Assembly: GCA_030248215.1 (NCBI GenBank)
Contig: JASANG010002537.1
Coordinates: 434,001 to 498,000, forward strand
Direction of reading: 5' to 3'
Source: Enoplolaimus lenunculus
Lineage: Eukaryota > Nematoda > Enoplea > Enoplida > Thoracostomopsidae
DNA length: 64,000 bases
Both the position numbers and the translations under genes were made by a program. The notes under the pieces are model-generated. The model did no database searches and was not told the DNA's origin. It saw only the letters and a list, made by a program, of their open reading frames with translations. Positions 12,244 to 25,121 of the stretch are shown in pieces. The stretch's first letter is position 1; the number at the start of each line of letters is the position of its first letter.

Positions 12244-15200
12244 TTACAATATCAACGAAGGATTTGTACAAAATATCGAGTCAGCAGCGGGTGCTTTTGA
12301 ACAATCCGCAACTCCACTGGCTGGTGCTGCAGTTTTCAACCGATGTTCATTTAAGTATGCCGCAACTGGTGTGTTGGTCTTCGCTGTTCCGTTGCAATTT
12401 CGAGTCTTATGATAAATCGCTTCTTCAAAAACGTTCGGACTCCATGTTCGTGTTGTAGTTGACGCGGTTTCTGATTGTGCCGCCGCGTTGCATTGCGGAT
12501 GTTGTTGTTGTTGCTCCTCACGTTTTCGTGCAATATAATCAACAATTGAAATCCTTGGTGTTTCTAAGTCGCTAGACGATTTAGCGATAGTTGAACAATC
12601 GTGAACGCGGTGATTTTCAATAATATCAGAAAGGTTGGCTAGTAGTAACCAGAATGGAACGCATAAAAGGATATAAAATATGACTGCGGCCCAGCCAAAC
12701 CACATTGCATCGCCAAACGAGATTGTTCGCGTACGACGCAACATCTGAGGCAAATCTGTAGTAAGCGCTTCGTTACGCTGCCTTAGTAGCGTTGAAACTT
12801 TGTAATGTTGCAGGATCAACGCAAGTGCGACGAAAAAGGCTAAGAAAATTATTATGACATAAAAAGTTAATAAATATAAACAATTGAAGCAATAATCACA
12901 TTCGATATATGCTTACGATTTTATTATTGTTTGAACCAAAATATACTTTTCGCTAAATAGTTGCGTACATTCAGCATGCAGGCATAATTAGTATGGTTTC
13001 TCCTACCACATAACAGCTTAACATCGATAGTTAAACGCTAATTGAAATTCTATCGTTTGACTACGCGTTTTCAATTTTAAGCAATAGTTACAAACTATTA
13101 ATAAAATGATTTTCTGTCGTGAAATGTTGATTAATATGTCGTAGCCCAAGTCGTAAATCAGCCCAATACCGGATTAGCCCAAGGCAGAATCATGTCTGAT
13201 ATTAAAGCTTTGCGTTTTCTGATTGGTTACTTGATATGTCGGTATATGTGCACTAAGTGTATGTAAAGCAAATGTTGCCATGCCTGTGCACATATACCAC
13301 TATAAGAAGTTGTTGTTGCAATGACCGCGTGGTGTAGTGGTTGCATGCTTGGCTCGAGCGCAAGAGGGCCGAGGTTCGATTCCCGGCGTGGTCATTAACT
13401 TTGGGCAGAACTTCAAACAGGGGTCGTGCAGACCGTATAGTACCAATTAGCTTAGTAAAACAAACTTATTGGTAATCAAAACAGGTACTTAACGATTGCC
13501 TAGCCAATCAGAAAATAGTATTCGCATCAGCTAATCGTATTTGAGAGTGACATTAAGGTAGTAACCAATCGCAAGGCGTGCATTTGAAGCAGAGAAACAA
13601 TTTCGCCGTGGGATAGCCCAAGTCGCAATTCCGCGCCCGCGTGGTGTAGTGGTTGCATGCTTGGCTCGAGCGCAAGAGGGCCGAGGTTCGATTCCCGGCG
13701 TGGTCATTAACTTTGGGCAGAACTTCAAACAGGGGTCGTGCAGACCGTATAGTACCAATTAGCTTAGTAAAACAAACTTATTGGTAATCAAAACAGGTAC
13801 TTAACGATTGCCTAGCCAATCAGAAAATAGTATTCGCATCAGCTAATCGTATTTGAGAGTGACATTAAGGTAGTAACCAATCGCAAGGCGTGCATTTGAA
13901 GCAGAGAAACAATTTCGCCGTGGGATAGCCCAAGTCGCAATTCCGCGCCCGACTAGCCCAATTCAGAATTGGGCTAAATTACGGCTTGGGCTACGGCAAA
14001 TATACTTTCGCGTTAACACCGTGTGCCTTGCCTGTAATAGCAAATCCGGCTCCAGTCGCTTGGCATAAACATTTACTTTTCATAAAAATTGCAATAACAC
14101 AACACGACACCGTTAGCATCATCGCCATAAACGACAACATTGCTGTTGTGCTAATAAGTCGCATAGTTCCTGTGAACGAATGCGGGATGAAGAGTAAAAT
14201 AAAATTTGTAACTATATTTGAAAATATCGTTGCTACTATACCCAAAATTTAGCACAGACTATGATCTCAGATTTTTACGATGTGGAAGATACTTTCTTTG
14301 ATGTCGGAATTTTATTTTTTAAATTGCGCATAAACCAAACTTGATACGTAAAATTTTAAACATTTCGCCGAAAGCTGAACACATTTTTTGAATTCGTGTT
14401 TGGTTCAACGTCATTTTTTCATATTTGGCTAGAAAACATATTATTCTGAAAATCCAATAAACCAACTGGCATCGAAAAAGTTATAGCACAGCAGGACTGT
14501 CGTGGAAATGAATCCGTTTTGTTTTTGGATCCTTCTCAAAGCGGTTTTGTAAAATTTGGCGACATGCGTAATAATATTCAATATAACTTTTGATAAGGGT
14601 TGGCAATTCCCATGTGTGTTCAAACTGCGCAATTTGCTGGTACAATCTTTGCGCCGAAAGATCCACGCAGAAATTGACGCTTTAAATTTTCAATACCTTT
14701 TGTCTAAGAAGTTCACGGTTAAAGAGTCGATATGGCTTGTTGTACAAGAGTGTGCAACTGGGTACATTTTGTATAGAAAACAATGTACCGAGTGCACGTT
14801 GAGTTTTTGGCCTACAACCCACTTATTTAGATGGAGGTACAACCTATGCGAACCATGGAACTTTATGTATCCAGTGTCAATAAATGTACCGCTCACAGCT
14901 TGATTTACGGTTATTATAATGTGACAGCGACCCCCTCTCTAAATAAGGGTGTCCACCAAAAACGCAACGCCTGGTAGCACATTTCGTACAACCATGCGGA
15001 AACCCAAGAGTTGTATACTCTTGTATCACACGCACTCGTGGTTAAACTAACCTGCAACCGCACTTAAATCAAACAACGGCATTTCTTTCGAATCCATCAC
15101 AACCGTATAGTTTTCACACGCTGAACAACAATAACGTGCGTTAATTAAATTGTAATAATAATTGCATTTCTGCAATAGTCCATCGGTGCGTCGACATTTT

Positions 15201-17647
15201 CGAACAATTAGTTTCCATTTCCAGTCTGAAATCAGCAAAAACAAATAAACATTTATCCGTCAAAAATAGATTGTACAACTACGGATTCACCAAAGATCCA
15301 AAAGTAAAATATTATGGCAATCGTCAAGGACGGATCTTGCATTATCTGACAAGGGGATACACGAGAATTCATAGGCATACGGTATACAACGATCTACGTA
15401 TACCCGATGTACAGTTGTGTTTAGCGAGCTAGGAGGCCGAAAACCCAGACATATGCCAAATTTTCAGGCAATTACGATTTAAATAAACATAAAATTGGAA
15501 ATACAAATCCATGACATTACTTTTATCTTCAATTGCAATACAAAATTTAAATTTTGCTTGCGTCCATGTCAAAGATTGATTTCGAAATACCACTTAAATG
15601 CGTCGTTAGCGATAGTAGCTTAGTGACTATCAGAGTACGTTTGGGCTTCACATGCATGTAAGTTTTAAATACTTTAGGATTACTTGAAAAAGTTCCCTAA
15701 TTACTTTATTTCATTTCGTTTTGTTTTCAGAAGAATTATAAAACAGAAATGTTGTGCGTTAAAATATTCCATTTATTCTATCACTTCCGATTCAAACCGG
15801 AACATTATTAATCCACGTGTATTTGTATTGTCTTGTAGAATCACATAGCTAGCAGCAAGATGCGACAGCCGTGGTTGGCTTGATCTAATATACGATACAG
15901 AAGCATCGGTACGATGCAAATTATAATGCTTTGAACAATAAACCTTTCAATCAAATCGCAGTCATTCAAAGTCTAGAAGCCGAGTAAAAATCGTATTTTA
16001 CTTTTTTAGAAATTCTTTTTTAAAATTTAGGGATTACTGGACTCCGCACAAAGGTATTACGGCGTCCACAAACACTGGTAAACCCCTGGTCGGCGCCGCT
16101 GGTGACACGGCCCTCCAGCGATCCTCTGTGTAGACGCTGGTGCATTTCGATGTGTAACCTCAGTACTTACCAGGTACATCAAAACAACGACTCCATATTC
16201 CAGAATATTCAGTTGCGAAAATGAAACTTTGCTCATCTTTGATACAAACCTCATCTGAACTGCCTGATTTTGCCGAAGTTAGCATACCCGCTTCTGAACC
16301 TATGCGCTCATAACAATAATCTTTGGACCGTTTCTGAAATAAAAATAAAGTTTGAATGACTCTTTGACGCCGGATACCGCCAGAGGTCTAAAACCGACGG
16401 CGGCTGCGGCTTGAACGACCTCAGGCTCCGCCTTTGGCTCCCGTAAAATTGCTGCCAGAGGTTTCGGCAACTTCGATAGCGAAATTTTCCATAGTATTAC
16501 CAAATTTTGTATTGTTTGGTGCGCTTGGATTTAACTTTTGGATGCAATTTCGAGAAATAAATTGTTCGAATTTCTTAAAACATAAGCTTAACCCGTAATT
16601 TCTTACAACGCTTTGACCATTTTTCCTAAAATTAACAAATTAATGATCGTTTGACCCTGTATTTTCTTCACCGCCTGCTTCGACAAATGTTGTTAATCTC
16701 CTGCTCCGGCTCCGGTGTCTTTGGTCCAGTTGCACCCTGCTTTGACGTATTAGTCCTTTAGACTGGGCAATGTTGAACGGACACTACTGACTAAGCTTGT
16801 ATACAAATGTTCGGATAATTTTTTGTGCGAGCTGTACCGATGATAACGTGTGAATGATATGAGTAGAGACGATCGTAAGAATAACTTTTGCGTGCAACAC
16901 TTTATCACCACGTATCAGACCTCAACTGGACTGTTGTCTTCGACTCCGATTCCGGCACATAATCGAGTTCTGCCTTCGACTCAGGTTCCGGCACACAGTC
17001 GAGTTCTGTCTTTGATTCCGGTTCCGCCACACAGTCGAGTTCTGTCTTTGATTCCGGTTCCGCCACACAGTCGAGTTCTGTCGAAGCTTCCGGCTATTTT
17101 GGTAACCATAATTTTTGTATTTTTGGCAACGTTGTGCTGCCGTTCCGCGAGTTGATTGCTAACTTTGGGCCAATTTTAAAAAAGCTTTAATTGGGCAGAC
17201 GTTTTAAAAACGAAACTTGTGAACGATCATTTAATAATATTTGGCAAATTTTTTGTTTAAATTTGCAACTTTAACATTATTATTTATGACTTAGTTTTTG
17301 CTTCATCTCCGGTCCCGGTTCCGGCGCTGGTCCTGGCAAAATTTGTTCAACTTCTGGCTCCGGTTCGGATTTATTCACTTTTTGTAGCGACCTGCTGTGT
17401 AATGTGCATAGACACTTGATATACGTTTAAATACTTATTAATCGAAAGGGGTTTTTACCGCAGTTTCGAACGGATGATAAGAAATTTTCTCCCAGTACCA
17501 GCTGAATACCGCGAACATATGCAAAATGACTGCAATTGTCGTAAATATCCCGCAACACAGCAAGGCATTATTTCGTGTTGGTTGGCATGACGAAAGATCA
17601 GATATAGCGTAATCGTTGACGCGTTTACGAGAGTAGTACTTATACAT
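12244..17647 (-). CDS. claudin/PMP22/TARP-superfamily tetraspan membrane protein
   Basis: Five exons join in phase with start and stop: 17647-17459, 16333-16171, 15225-15052, 14169-14077, 12911-12244 (1287 nt, 428 aa). An in-frame TGA precedes the ATG. TM1 is near residues 28-50 (LLCCGIFTTIAVILHMFAVF). The first extracellular loop carries SGIWSRC, matching the G-[IL]-W-x-x-C signature of the claudin superfamily, then a Cys-rich stretch. TM2 (MRLISTTAMLSFMAMM...), TM3 (LLTFYVIIIFLAFFVALAL) and TM4 (AMWFGWAAVIFYILLCVPFWLLL) follow. The Ser/Thr/Gln-rich cytoplasmic tail is about 140 residues with a poly-Gln run (QQQQ). Such proteins make junctions (claudins) or assist ion channels (stargazin/TARPs). 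I cannot decide between these. Loop 1 is longer than in typical claudins. Intron 4 holds the 13140-13995 element and intron 3 a J-type MITE. The E5 acceptor (CGTAAG) is weak, but the phase fits. Confidence 0.8.
13323..13393 (+). other. tRNA-like sequence (pol III A and B boxes), unit 1
   Basis: A 71-nt tRNA-like stretch. Acceptor arms GACCGCG and CGTGGTC pair with one G-T. The A box TGGTGTAGTGG (13330-13340) and B box GGTTCGATTCC (13373-13383) match the consensus exactly. The anticodon-arm candidate is CTTGG/GCAAG with a CGA triplet in the loop. The T stem has mismatches and there is no long variable arm as Ser-tRNA would need. I read it as a SINE-like relic, not a working tRNA gene. Confidence 0.6.
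13635..13705 (+). other. tRNA-like sequence, unit 2 of the tandem duplication
   Basis: Copy of the 13323-13393 unit displaced by exactly 312 bp, with both boxes intact. The first two acceptor bases are replaced at the duplication joint (GCCCGCG), so the acceptor arm pairs less well. Confidence 0.55.
14742..15027. mobile_element. J-type MITE (ATACAAGAGTGTGCAACT ends)
   Basis: Left end TACAAGAGTGTGCAACTGGG and right end (reverse complement) ATACAAGAGTATACAACTCT are inverted, followed inwards by TACATTTTGTA and GTTGCGTTTTTGG-type blocks on both sides. It lies within intron 3 of the tetraspan gene and ends 25 bp before exon 15052. Other copies: 21943-22216 and partial at about 22606-22680, 30521-30585 and 39838-39935. 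Confidence 0.7.
16926..17095. repeat. 36-bp tandem repeat, about four copies
   Basis: Unit TCGAGTTCTGTCTTTGATTC plus CGGTTCCGCCACACAG. The two middle units are identical and the outer ones diverged. All three phases stay open because 36 is a multiple of 3, which explains the apparent 101-aa frame at 16850. It lies inside intron 1 of the tetraspan gene, within a larger CCGGCTCC-rich repeat region (16340-17370). Confidence 0.85.
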
Positions 17648-18805
17648 TATTCAGTTGCAATTATAGACGATATAAGCAGCGTAACTGTATTGCTTTCTGC
17701 AAGTAATTGCAATGTTAGCATATATCCAAATTGTTTTGCATCATATTGCCAGCAACAGAATCTAAATCGTTTGACTTCGACAATAGATCCTTGGACTGGA
17801 CGGACGTACTTGGTACTTGTAGTAACACACAAAACAGAAAATTATGCAGAAGCCCAGTATTTTTTCACTGTAAATAAGAAGAATTTGACGGATATTGGCC
17901 CCTAAATTGATTTTGGGGCAACTTGATTATCAAATTAAAATTCGCAAATTTCCATGCAGCGCAAGACAGAATTTAAAGATTGATTTTACCCGCATACGGA
18001 AGTAAAAACCGTACACCAAATTGACAATACGGTAACTTTGAAATCAAACAGCGTACCGCTTGTTTAAGTCAACTCAAAAACCCGTAAAAAAGCCAACTCT
18101 TTCACTCATGTACAATTTTAGCTGCACATTAAGCCGTGACCTTGGCTTCAAAAAGCCCTTTAAACGCAGTGACACGTTGTACGGCATATATACTACTTGC
18201 CGGTTCCTCAATACTAGTAACAGGCAGCAGTTACGGTTGACTATGATTTACGCAGAATTAGTGGCCGTTGCTGTGATTTTGTAGCGAAAAACTGTTCTCG
18301 TGATAGTAGCATTGTGGTACGTAAAACAAGGAATCGAAAAACTGGCCCAGCTATACAGCATACTTAATTTACATAAATGTGGTAATCGTAGTTTTTGCGC
18401 AACACTTTGAGCTAGTCATGTGGTTCCAAAAAAGACAGAGGGGTCATAGATTCGTCGACAGTGCCTTGTAAGCTGGAGTAGCAATAAGACTAAAAGAGGG
18501 TATATAGGAACCACTTGTCACATTAAAATTTTGGAAATTTTTTTACCGCAATCGGCTCTTCTTTTATAAAGAAAATTATCCTTGACAGGGTTTACATTTT
18601 GATGACCTGTACTGTGGAAAATTCAAAAGAGGCGCACGTTGCAGAGTCACGGATTTTAGATGGTCAAACTAGTTATGCCATTCCGTTATGAACTGGATGG
18701 TTAGTGTTTGCAGGATTGCCGTAAAATTATAGCCTCCAAAAATAGAGGATTCAGAAAATTCTATGCAAGTGCGTGTACGGATCAATCGTCGAATTGTTTC
18801 ACGCT

Positions 18806-18992
18806 GTTAGGGTTACGCTATACTCGACGCGCGTCGTCGGACCGCGATGACACACGGCACAAAGAATTTTGATTAAAAAATTCTACCAGATAAATATTGC
18901 CTATATTTTTGCCAGCAACGCATATCCGAGTGCGGTGACGCGCGGCAGTGCGCAGCACAGTAACGTATAACGCAACCCTATTTGTAATTAAT
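18806..18992. mobile_element. MITE-like inverted repeat with AGGGTTACG ends
   Basis: Left end AGGGTTACGCTATACTCGAC and right end GTAACGTATAACGCAACCCT are imperfect inverted copies. The interior is CG-rich (GCGCGTCGTCGG), unlike the surroundings. It resembles the CCGTACGG-rich G-type elements at 36082 and 47819. Confidence 0.55.
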
Positions 18993-19037
18993 CATGGTGA
19001 AATATTTTTTATAACACTGTTTCACGTCTGTGATTAA

Positions 19038-19300
19038 CCCCTTCTCACATTGAGTTGCCTATAGGCAACTTAGCGCAGTATATATGCGTTAAATAATATA
19101 TATCGCACAGTGTTTAACAATTGCAACACGTATACATAGTACTAAATCAACACAAGACGTGAGAGCACCCTCGGGCTCGAGCGTCAAGCTCCTATAGCTG
19201 AGTGGTGATGGTATTCGCCTCCCACTCCAGTCACCGGAGTTCGAATCCTAGCATAAAAGTAGGTCTCAGGGGAAATAGAAAATATTCACGTGAGAAAGGG
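19038..19300 (+). mobile_element. E-type piggyBac-like MITE with tRNA-type promoter boxes, copy 1
   Basis: TTAA (19034-19037) then CCCCTTCTCACAT, and ACGTGAGAAAGGG then TTAA (19301-19304). TTAA target duplication with CCC...GGG ends is the piggyBac hallmark. It is 263 bp with no ORF. It carries A box TAGCTGAGTGG (19195-19205) and B box AGTTCGAATCC (19238-19248), both fitting the pol III consensus, at tRNA-like spacing. Confidence 0.85.
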
Positions 19301-19618
19301 TTAAGCGAAAAATTTTCAGTTTACTATCTTTAAGCATGCAACTGGTCTCGAATAAGTATTCACAGTGCAATAAGATTTCATTATGCTGACAGACCGCATT
19401 GATGACAACTAATAAGCATTGGTTCTCATTGTTGAACATACTTAAATTAAAATTTCCTCCAAAAAAAGCCAGTAGCAGCACTGAAAAGCAGTATTCAAAA
19501 ATTACGAAAAACTTCCGTGCAAAAATGTCAAAAATCAAGATAAAAACAGAGTATCATCTATTAAGCAGTTGCAAGATCTTTTAAATAACAAAATCGAAGT
19601 CAGGCCTATGGTTCAGGT

Positions 19619-19810
19619 CAGGGCCGGAGGAGCCCCCATACCACCAGTTTGGGGGATCCACCCATAAAGGGGCCCCCCACCCTAACTGGTTGAAACAAAA
19701 ACCGCTTAAGTTTTAAAATGGGTCTGGCTTCTCGCTCGCTTCGTTCGCGAGTTTGGGGCCCCCACCCTGGAATTTGTGTCGAGCTTCCACCCCTTCCTGC
19801 TCCGACACTG
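19619..19810. mobile_element. hAT-like MITE with perfect 8-bp target duplication
   Basis: GTTCAGGT at 19611-19618 and 19811-19818 flank an element starting CAGGGCCGGAGGAG and ending CTGCTCCGACACTG. It is 192 bp, non-coding, with a G/C-rich interior (CTCGCTCGCTTCGTTCGCGAG). Length of duplication and CAGGG-type end fit the hAT superfamily. Confidence 0.85.
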
Positions 19811-21376
19811 GTTCAGGTTTGGAACCTGCCCGGGCCAGCGTTTTAGGCCCGCGGGCACAAGCGTCGACGGAGCCAGGCCGTCAGCCGAAATAAATAGCAG
19901 CAGTTCAATATGCCAAAGCCTATGTCTTAAAATAGTTTGACAAGTACCTGATTTGCAACCACGATACCGTTTGTTTCAAGTTTTAAAATATGAAATTTGC
20001 GGACACGGGCTGACAGGGATTTCGTGCCCGTGCCACAAAAAACCGGGCCGGTTGCAACCCTGCTCTGGTTAGCTTACTGCAAGCTAACTTATCGGATATA
20101 TAAAATATATAATATATAATAGAAACGAGCCAAATCAGATTTTACTCATCTTTAAAAATACACCTTAAAACTTAAATTATTAACGTTACGTAGCTATGGT
20201 GGTGGCAAATTTTGCGGTGATGTTGTGAATTATTTATGTGCAACTACAAAATAAAAATTGGGTTAAAGACATTGTATTTAACGTAAAACTGTTTCTTAAT
20301 ACTCGCAAGAACCAAAACTATGAAAAAATTAAATACAATTTGGGACTAATCCCTCATGTACTCTTATAAACCCTTAAGCAATATGAAAAGGTTTGCACTT
20401 TTAGGCAATGACTCAGGTTCTGAGTTATGTAGGCTTGAGCTTAGACTACCCGACTTGATTGTGTTTCAGTAGAAACCGAAATGAAAGTCGGAAGTCCAAT
20501 AAAGTTAAACGCTAATCGTAATTGAACATTGTCCGTTTTACGTTTTTCTGTCACCAGTACCACGCTTACTTTACTGTATTCGATTAAACCGAAGTAGATT
20601 GCTGAAACATTGCAAGGCTTCATATACTTCAGTCGAAAACTGTTCTGTAGAATCTTTTAAGAAAATTTTCTATCTTATTGTTAACCAAAAAGCAAAAGTA
20701 AATAAAGTCCGTAACGGCAGGCCCGGAACCATGTCACCTTGATAGGGGGGTGGCTAAACATCATTCAGGATGAGCATACAAACGTTTCGATAACTTACAA
20801 ACGAGATTGGAAATGTTCTATGGGGAAGGAAATTGTTCTCGGGGGCAGAGCCGCTATTGCTCTCCCCTTCTTTTGCAACGAGGCCGTCTGTGACTCAAAA
20901 TTAACACACTGAACGCCCAGCGAGACAACAGTAGTAGGATGAAGTTTAACGATATTTTGGTACGATTCAATTAGCTGGTATATCTTGAACGTTTATAAAA
21001 CAATCCTTATTACTCGAATAAAAACATTTTTCGAGCCAAAAATAGTACGCGACCACGCATCCGCAAATATATAAGCTTGTTTCAGGCAACTGAACCAAAC
21101 GGTATAAATCCAAAAACCGATTGGCAAATCATTTTTAGGTTAAACAGTACAGCTTACCAGTGTCTATTTTTTAAATTAGAAAACGCGTCAACCTTTTTTA
21201 CTTTTATGCGCATTTTCGTCGTAGGATGTTGTTATTTTATTGACTTTTGATTGGTTGATAATTGAAAAGTTGCAAATTTTAATTGAAAAATTTTCAGTTA
21301 CTATCTTCGTTTTGCTTCGTGCGCAAAACACTTACTATAAGAAGAGCAACCTAGAACTTAGAAGCAAATCTAAATA

Positions 21377-21537
21377 CACTGCAGAAAATAGTGAGTCAGA
21401 TTGACTGTCTCCTAAATATGCTCTATGGGGCTACTGAAACTGAGTCAAATTCGGCTCACGTAGTTCCATTGTTTGGCTGTGGCGGAGTCTAGCCTATTTC
21501 GAAGAGAGTCAATTTGACACACCATTTTTTGCAATGT
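21377..21537. mobile_element. C-type palindromic MITE (GAGTCAAAT family), diverged copy
   Basis: Starts CACTGCAGAAAATAGTGAGTC and ends GACACACCATTTTTTGCAATG. The interior has AACTGAGTCAAATTCGGCTC. It is the most decayed of five copies. Confidence 0.7.
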
Positions 21538-21942
21538 ATAGAGCAAACTGCGAGACGCTTGAACAAATATGAAATTTGCATAATTGCAGTTGGAGATTCG
21601 ACCTAAAAATGCTCATAGCTGAATATTTAAAAAAGGGTTTCGATGTGTAGTATACGCTTTAAGATATTATAATGTTCGAGATATGTCGTGCAATAACTGC
21701 TTTGTTTTAGTTATGCAATTTAGAAATTTTAAAACTTGTCTCAAAAGAAAGATCTGGATTTTAACTACAGCTCAAAAACACTGTTATTATGCTTGTACTC
21801 CGAAAGGGAGGAGATAATTTGAAGTGTTAAGCTTGCAAAACAAGCGGCCACTTGTAATTTGTTCAAGATTTCATTGTGGCTTTTTCCTGTCAATAATTGA
21901 ATTTTTTTAAGTTTTTACATTTCTTTTACCAAAAGTACATGC

Positions 21943-22216
21943 GATACAAGAGTATACACCTGTAGCTGTTCCGCATGGTACAAAATACAACTCGGCACGC
22001 GTTGCGTTTTTGACTGAGGCCTTAGGCGGTACAAGATGTGTGAACCATAACACTTTATGTATCCGGCATCAAAAATGCTCTCCGCTTATAGTTTATTTCA
22101 GAGGTATTGCATGTTACAGCGATTTCCCCTTTAAAGTTAGGGTGGCCGGCCAATAACGCAACTTTCGGTGGTACATTTTGTGCCATGCGAACCCGCAGAG
22201 TTGCGTATACTCTTGT
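21943..22216. mobile_element. J-type MITE
   Basis: Left GATACAAGAGTATACACCTG and right GAGTTGCGTATACTCTTGT are inverted, with CGTTGCGTTTTTGAC / AATAACGCAACTTTC further in. It matches the element at 14742-15027. Confidence 0.7.
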
Positions 22217-23088
22217 TAAAGAGTATCATGCACTTTTGATTTGCGATATTTCATGAACTGGACGAAAAAAAGTTGTCAACCATAAAATATCGCAGTAATG
22301 CTTTGTTGATTCAACTTTGTCAATTAAGAGGATTAACGCTGCTGTAAATAAGCACTGAGGCTCTAAAACTTTAATTTAACGCAACTCGGCAGGTGTTCAT
22401 TTTTGAAAAACTCAAGTTTAATCCTATTTTCTATTGGCAATTTTTACAAAATTGATCCAATCCAACATGAATATTGAATTTATACAGCCCAAACAACACC
22501 CACACAATGTCGCATGAAAGTTGATAATTGAAATATTTTAAGCATGAGCTATCATATTTGCTATACAGAACCTTATAAATCATATGATGAGTTGTTGAGA
22601 TTATAAGACAACAGTGTGCAACTGGGTACTTTCTGTATATAAAACTGCGTACTGAGCGCGCGTTGCGTTTTTTGCCGACACCACCTCAATTTCGTGGGGT
22701 CAAGTTTCGTGAACTGAGAATGACATGAGCTATAAATACTGGCAATTATAACTGATTTGTTTGTCTGTTCTCTAGAGCGGTTCATGCGTTCCCTCAAACG
22801 AAAGGCTTATTGAAAGTGACAGAGGATTTCCAATATACGGTCCTGGACAAAAATTTATTCGATGCATTTAAAGAATTGTATCTCAGAACAATTTTGCTTT
22901 CTCAACTGCTGGCAATTCCTAGTGGCGAGGCTGCCGGCATCATCTGTGCAATCACATAACTGGCCATCCTGTGTGTTTTATCTTTTAACAAACAGATTAC
23001 GCGTTAATAACGCAAACATTTAGCAAACCAATGCTAATCCGTTTTTAACATTCGTTATCTAAATACCGGTAAATTTCATATAAATAGT

Positions 23089-23211
23089 TATAATATATAT
23101 GTATATATATGTATATATGTATGTATATATATACATATATATACATATATATACATATATATACATATATATATGTATATATATGTATATATGTATACAT
23201 ATATGTATATA
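23089..23211. repeat. AT-rich microsatellite (TATATATG/TATACA)
   Basis: About 120 bp alternating ATATAT with GTATAT and ATACAT; it can fold back on itself. Simple sequence with no associated gene. Confidence 0.9.
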
Positions 23212-25121
23212 TCTTTGTTTCCGTTTTGGTTTAGTTTGCAGTGTTGTTTTTAGGTGGGGTTTTTCAAATTAGAGCCAATGTAAATAAGTACATAGTGTTG
23301 TTTAGTTTTAAAAATGTCTGAGTTAAAATCGTCCCTGTTTCAAAGATTGAGTTGTAATATGCGTAGTTTTTAACGCAACGGCACCAATTCAGTCATAGCT
23401 TTGAATACACAGTTAAACTAATCAAAATTTTTATGTTTTACTCCTGTTGAGCAGCAGGGTCTGAACGGATTCTCGTTATTAAATTTGCCAGCGATTGAAG
23501 TGTGACATTTACTTACTTTATTAATTAACTTTTGTCTTGATAGTCTTGAAACATCAAAATTGTCTTTTTTCGAGTTGTGTTTTATCAGTGAACTCAATTT
23601 GTCACTTGTTATGCTTTTTTAGTTGAAGAATAAATGAATTTGCTCATTCTTAACTCGTTTTACCACCCAGTTGTTTTGTAAGCGAAAGATCAGTCACGCT
23701 ATTGCGTAGGAGTATTACAACTTAATAACAGCTCGAAAGGGTGCCACCGGAGGTGAAAAATGCAAGATACAGGGCCGGAGTAGATCAACGAAGGTTTCCG
23801 GAGCCGGAATCGGAGCCAGATGTGAGGCGAAATTAATTAGTAAAAAAGGTGGTTAATTAGTTAATTTTAGCTAATATCTGCAATATGTTGTTTAGTTCTT
23901 TGGTTTTACGCTAATTTTCTACGAAATGTCAGAAATTCTTTCTTGAAAGTTGTGACAAAAGTAAAACAAAACGTGCCAAACAGAAAAATTTTGCAAACAC
24001 TGTAAATGCCTCCCACCCTAGAGACTGGAAATCGAATCTAACCTTCAAAGTGCATCTCATACGATATTCAAAATATTCATGTGAGGAAGGGTTAAAAAAT
24101 TTTGCAACCGAAAAGAGCGAAGAGCCGAACGCATGCCACAATTCAAGGTGACCAGGCAGTAGAGCTGCGCAAAAAATGACGAGAGTGCAAAGTCAGGCAT
24201 AATTCATTTTGTATAAACGGCAAGGTGCTGGCGGAAATTCGAAAAGAAATTTCCGTGCTAATCCGGTTTTGGCTTTCGCTCGCGTACCCTGTAAAATACC
24301 ACAATGAAATTGAAGTTTTGTAAGGATACCTGACGGATGCGATTTTTAGATCTACTCTTTGTTTACGAGTTACAGTAATGGTTTAACAATAATAATCAGT
24401 GGTCCAGGTTCAGCTGTAATATAAAATTTATCAAAAGTAACGGAAATCCCGCATTCGAAGTCAGCGAGACGCTGAACGTAGTTTTTGTATCACATTGTTT
24501 TTCTCGCCATCTTGGATTCACTTTCTTTTGCAAAATTGATATGAATAAAAGGGGAGATGAAGCGAAATGCCCTTCTTTAAAAACTGGGGATCAACGGCCA
24601 GTTTGCCGTCCTGTCTCTGCCGCCTTGCGTGCTGTACGATCAACATCGGATAGAAAAAACGTTGGTCCGTAAAATTTTCGTCTCATGCATCAATTTTTTT
24701 GGTCAAAAAGTTAAGTAATTCATTTATCAATGGAACAGTCCACTGGCAAAAATGTGGACACCATTCGACTCTCAGCTCAAACGAGCTGCGTCGAACGATA
24801 TACAAATTGTTTACCGTCAGGACATAAATTATTTTGGTAACAATCGAAGTTTTTGAAAATTCAAATTTCAACGTGTAATAACGAAGGGTACTTAATAAAA
24901 ATAGAGTCATCATTTCTTCTGCCCAGTTTAGAAAAAAAATTTTCCAGTTGGCATTCTTCTGAGTTGAGGTGTATTCGAAACGTCTTGTTCAGTACGGAAA
25001 CTGGTTACTTACAATTAATCTAGCATAAATATTCAAAAACAAATTATAAAACAATGGCTATGGAACAGGCTTCAAATCATCTGTGAGACAAGTTTCGATT
25101 ACGCTAGGATTGGAAGCAAAC

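Larger units (their letters stand above)
13140..13995. mobile_element. TIR element carrying two tandem tRNA-like units
   Basis: The left end CGTAGCCCAAGTCGTAAAT and right end (reverse complement) CGTAGCCCAAGCCGTAATT form inverted repeats that extend to AGCCCAAT. The total is about 856 bp with no transposase. Inside is a direct 312-bp duplication (13325-13636 and 13637-13948) that looks identical over most of its length; each unit carries tRNA-like sequence. It sits in intron 4 of the tetraspan gene. I see no clear target duplication. The structure is a non-autonomous DNA transposon that contains, or is fused to, a pol III-type SINE head. Confidence 0.75.
17648..25121. other. intergenic region with repeats, no supported gene
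   Basis: About 7.5 kb between the divergent starts of the tetraspan gene (-) and SLC23 (+). I found only short open frames without domain-like content. Recognisable repeats are listed separately (18806, 19038, 19619, 21377, 21943, 23089). Promoters and enhancers of both genes should lie here, but I could not recognise motifs. Confidence 0.6.

Noticed and set aside
13323-13393. Functional tRNA gene
   Set aside because: T-stem mismatches, no suitable variable arm for a CGA anticodon, second identical copy inside a TIR element; read as a SINE-type relic.
14441-14666. Minus-strand frames in the tetraspan-gene intron
   Set aside because: They cannot be joined in phase to flanking exons without removing the clear TM2 exon 14169-14077.
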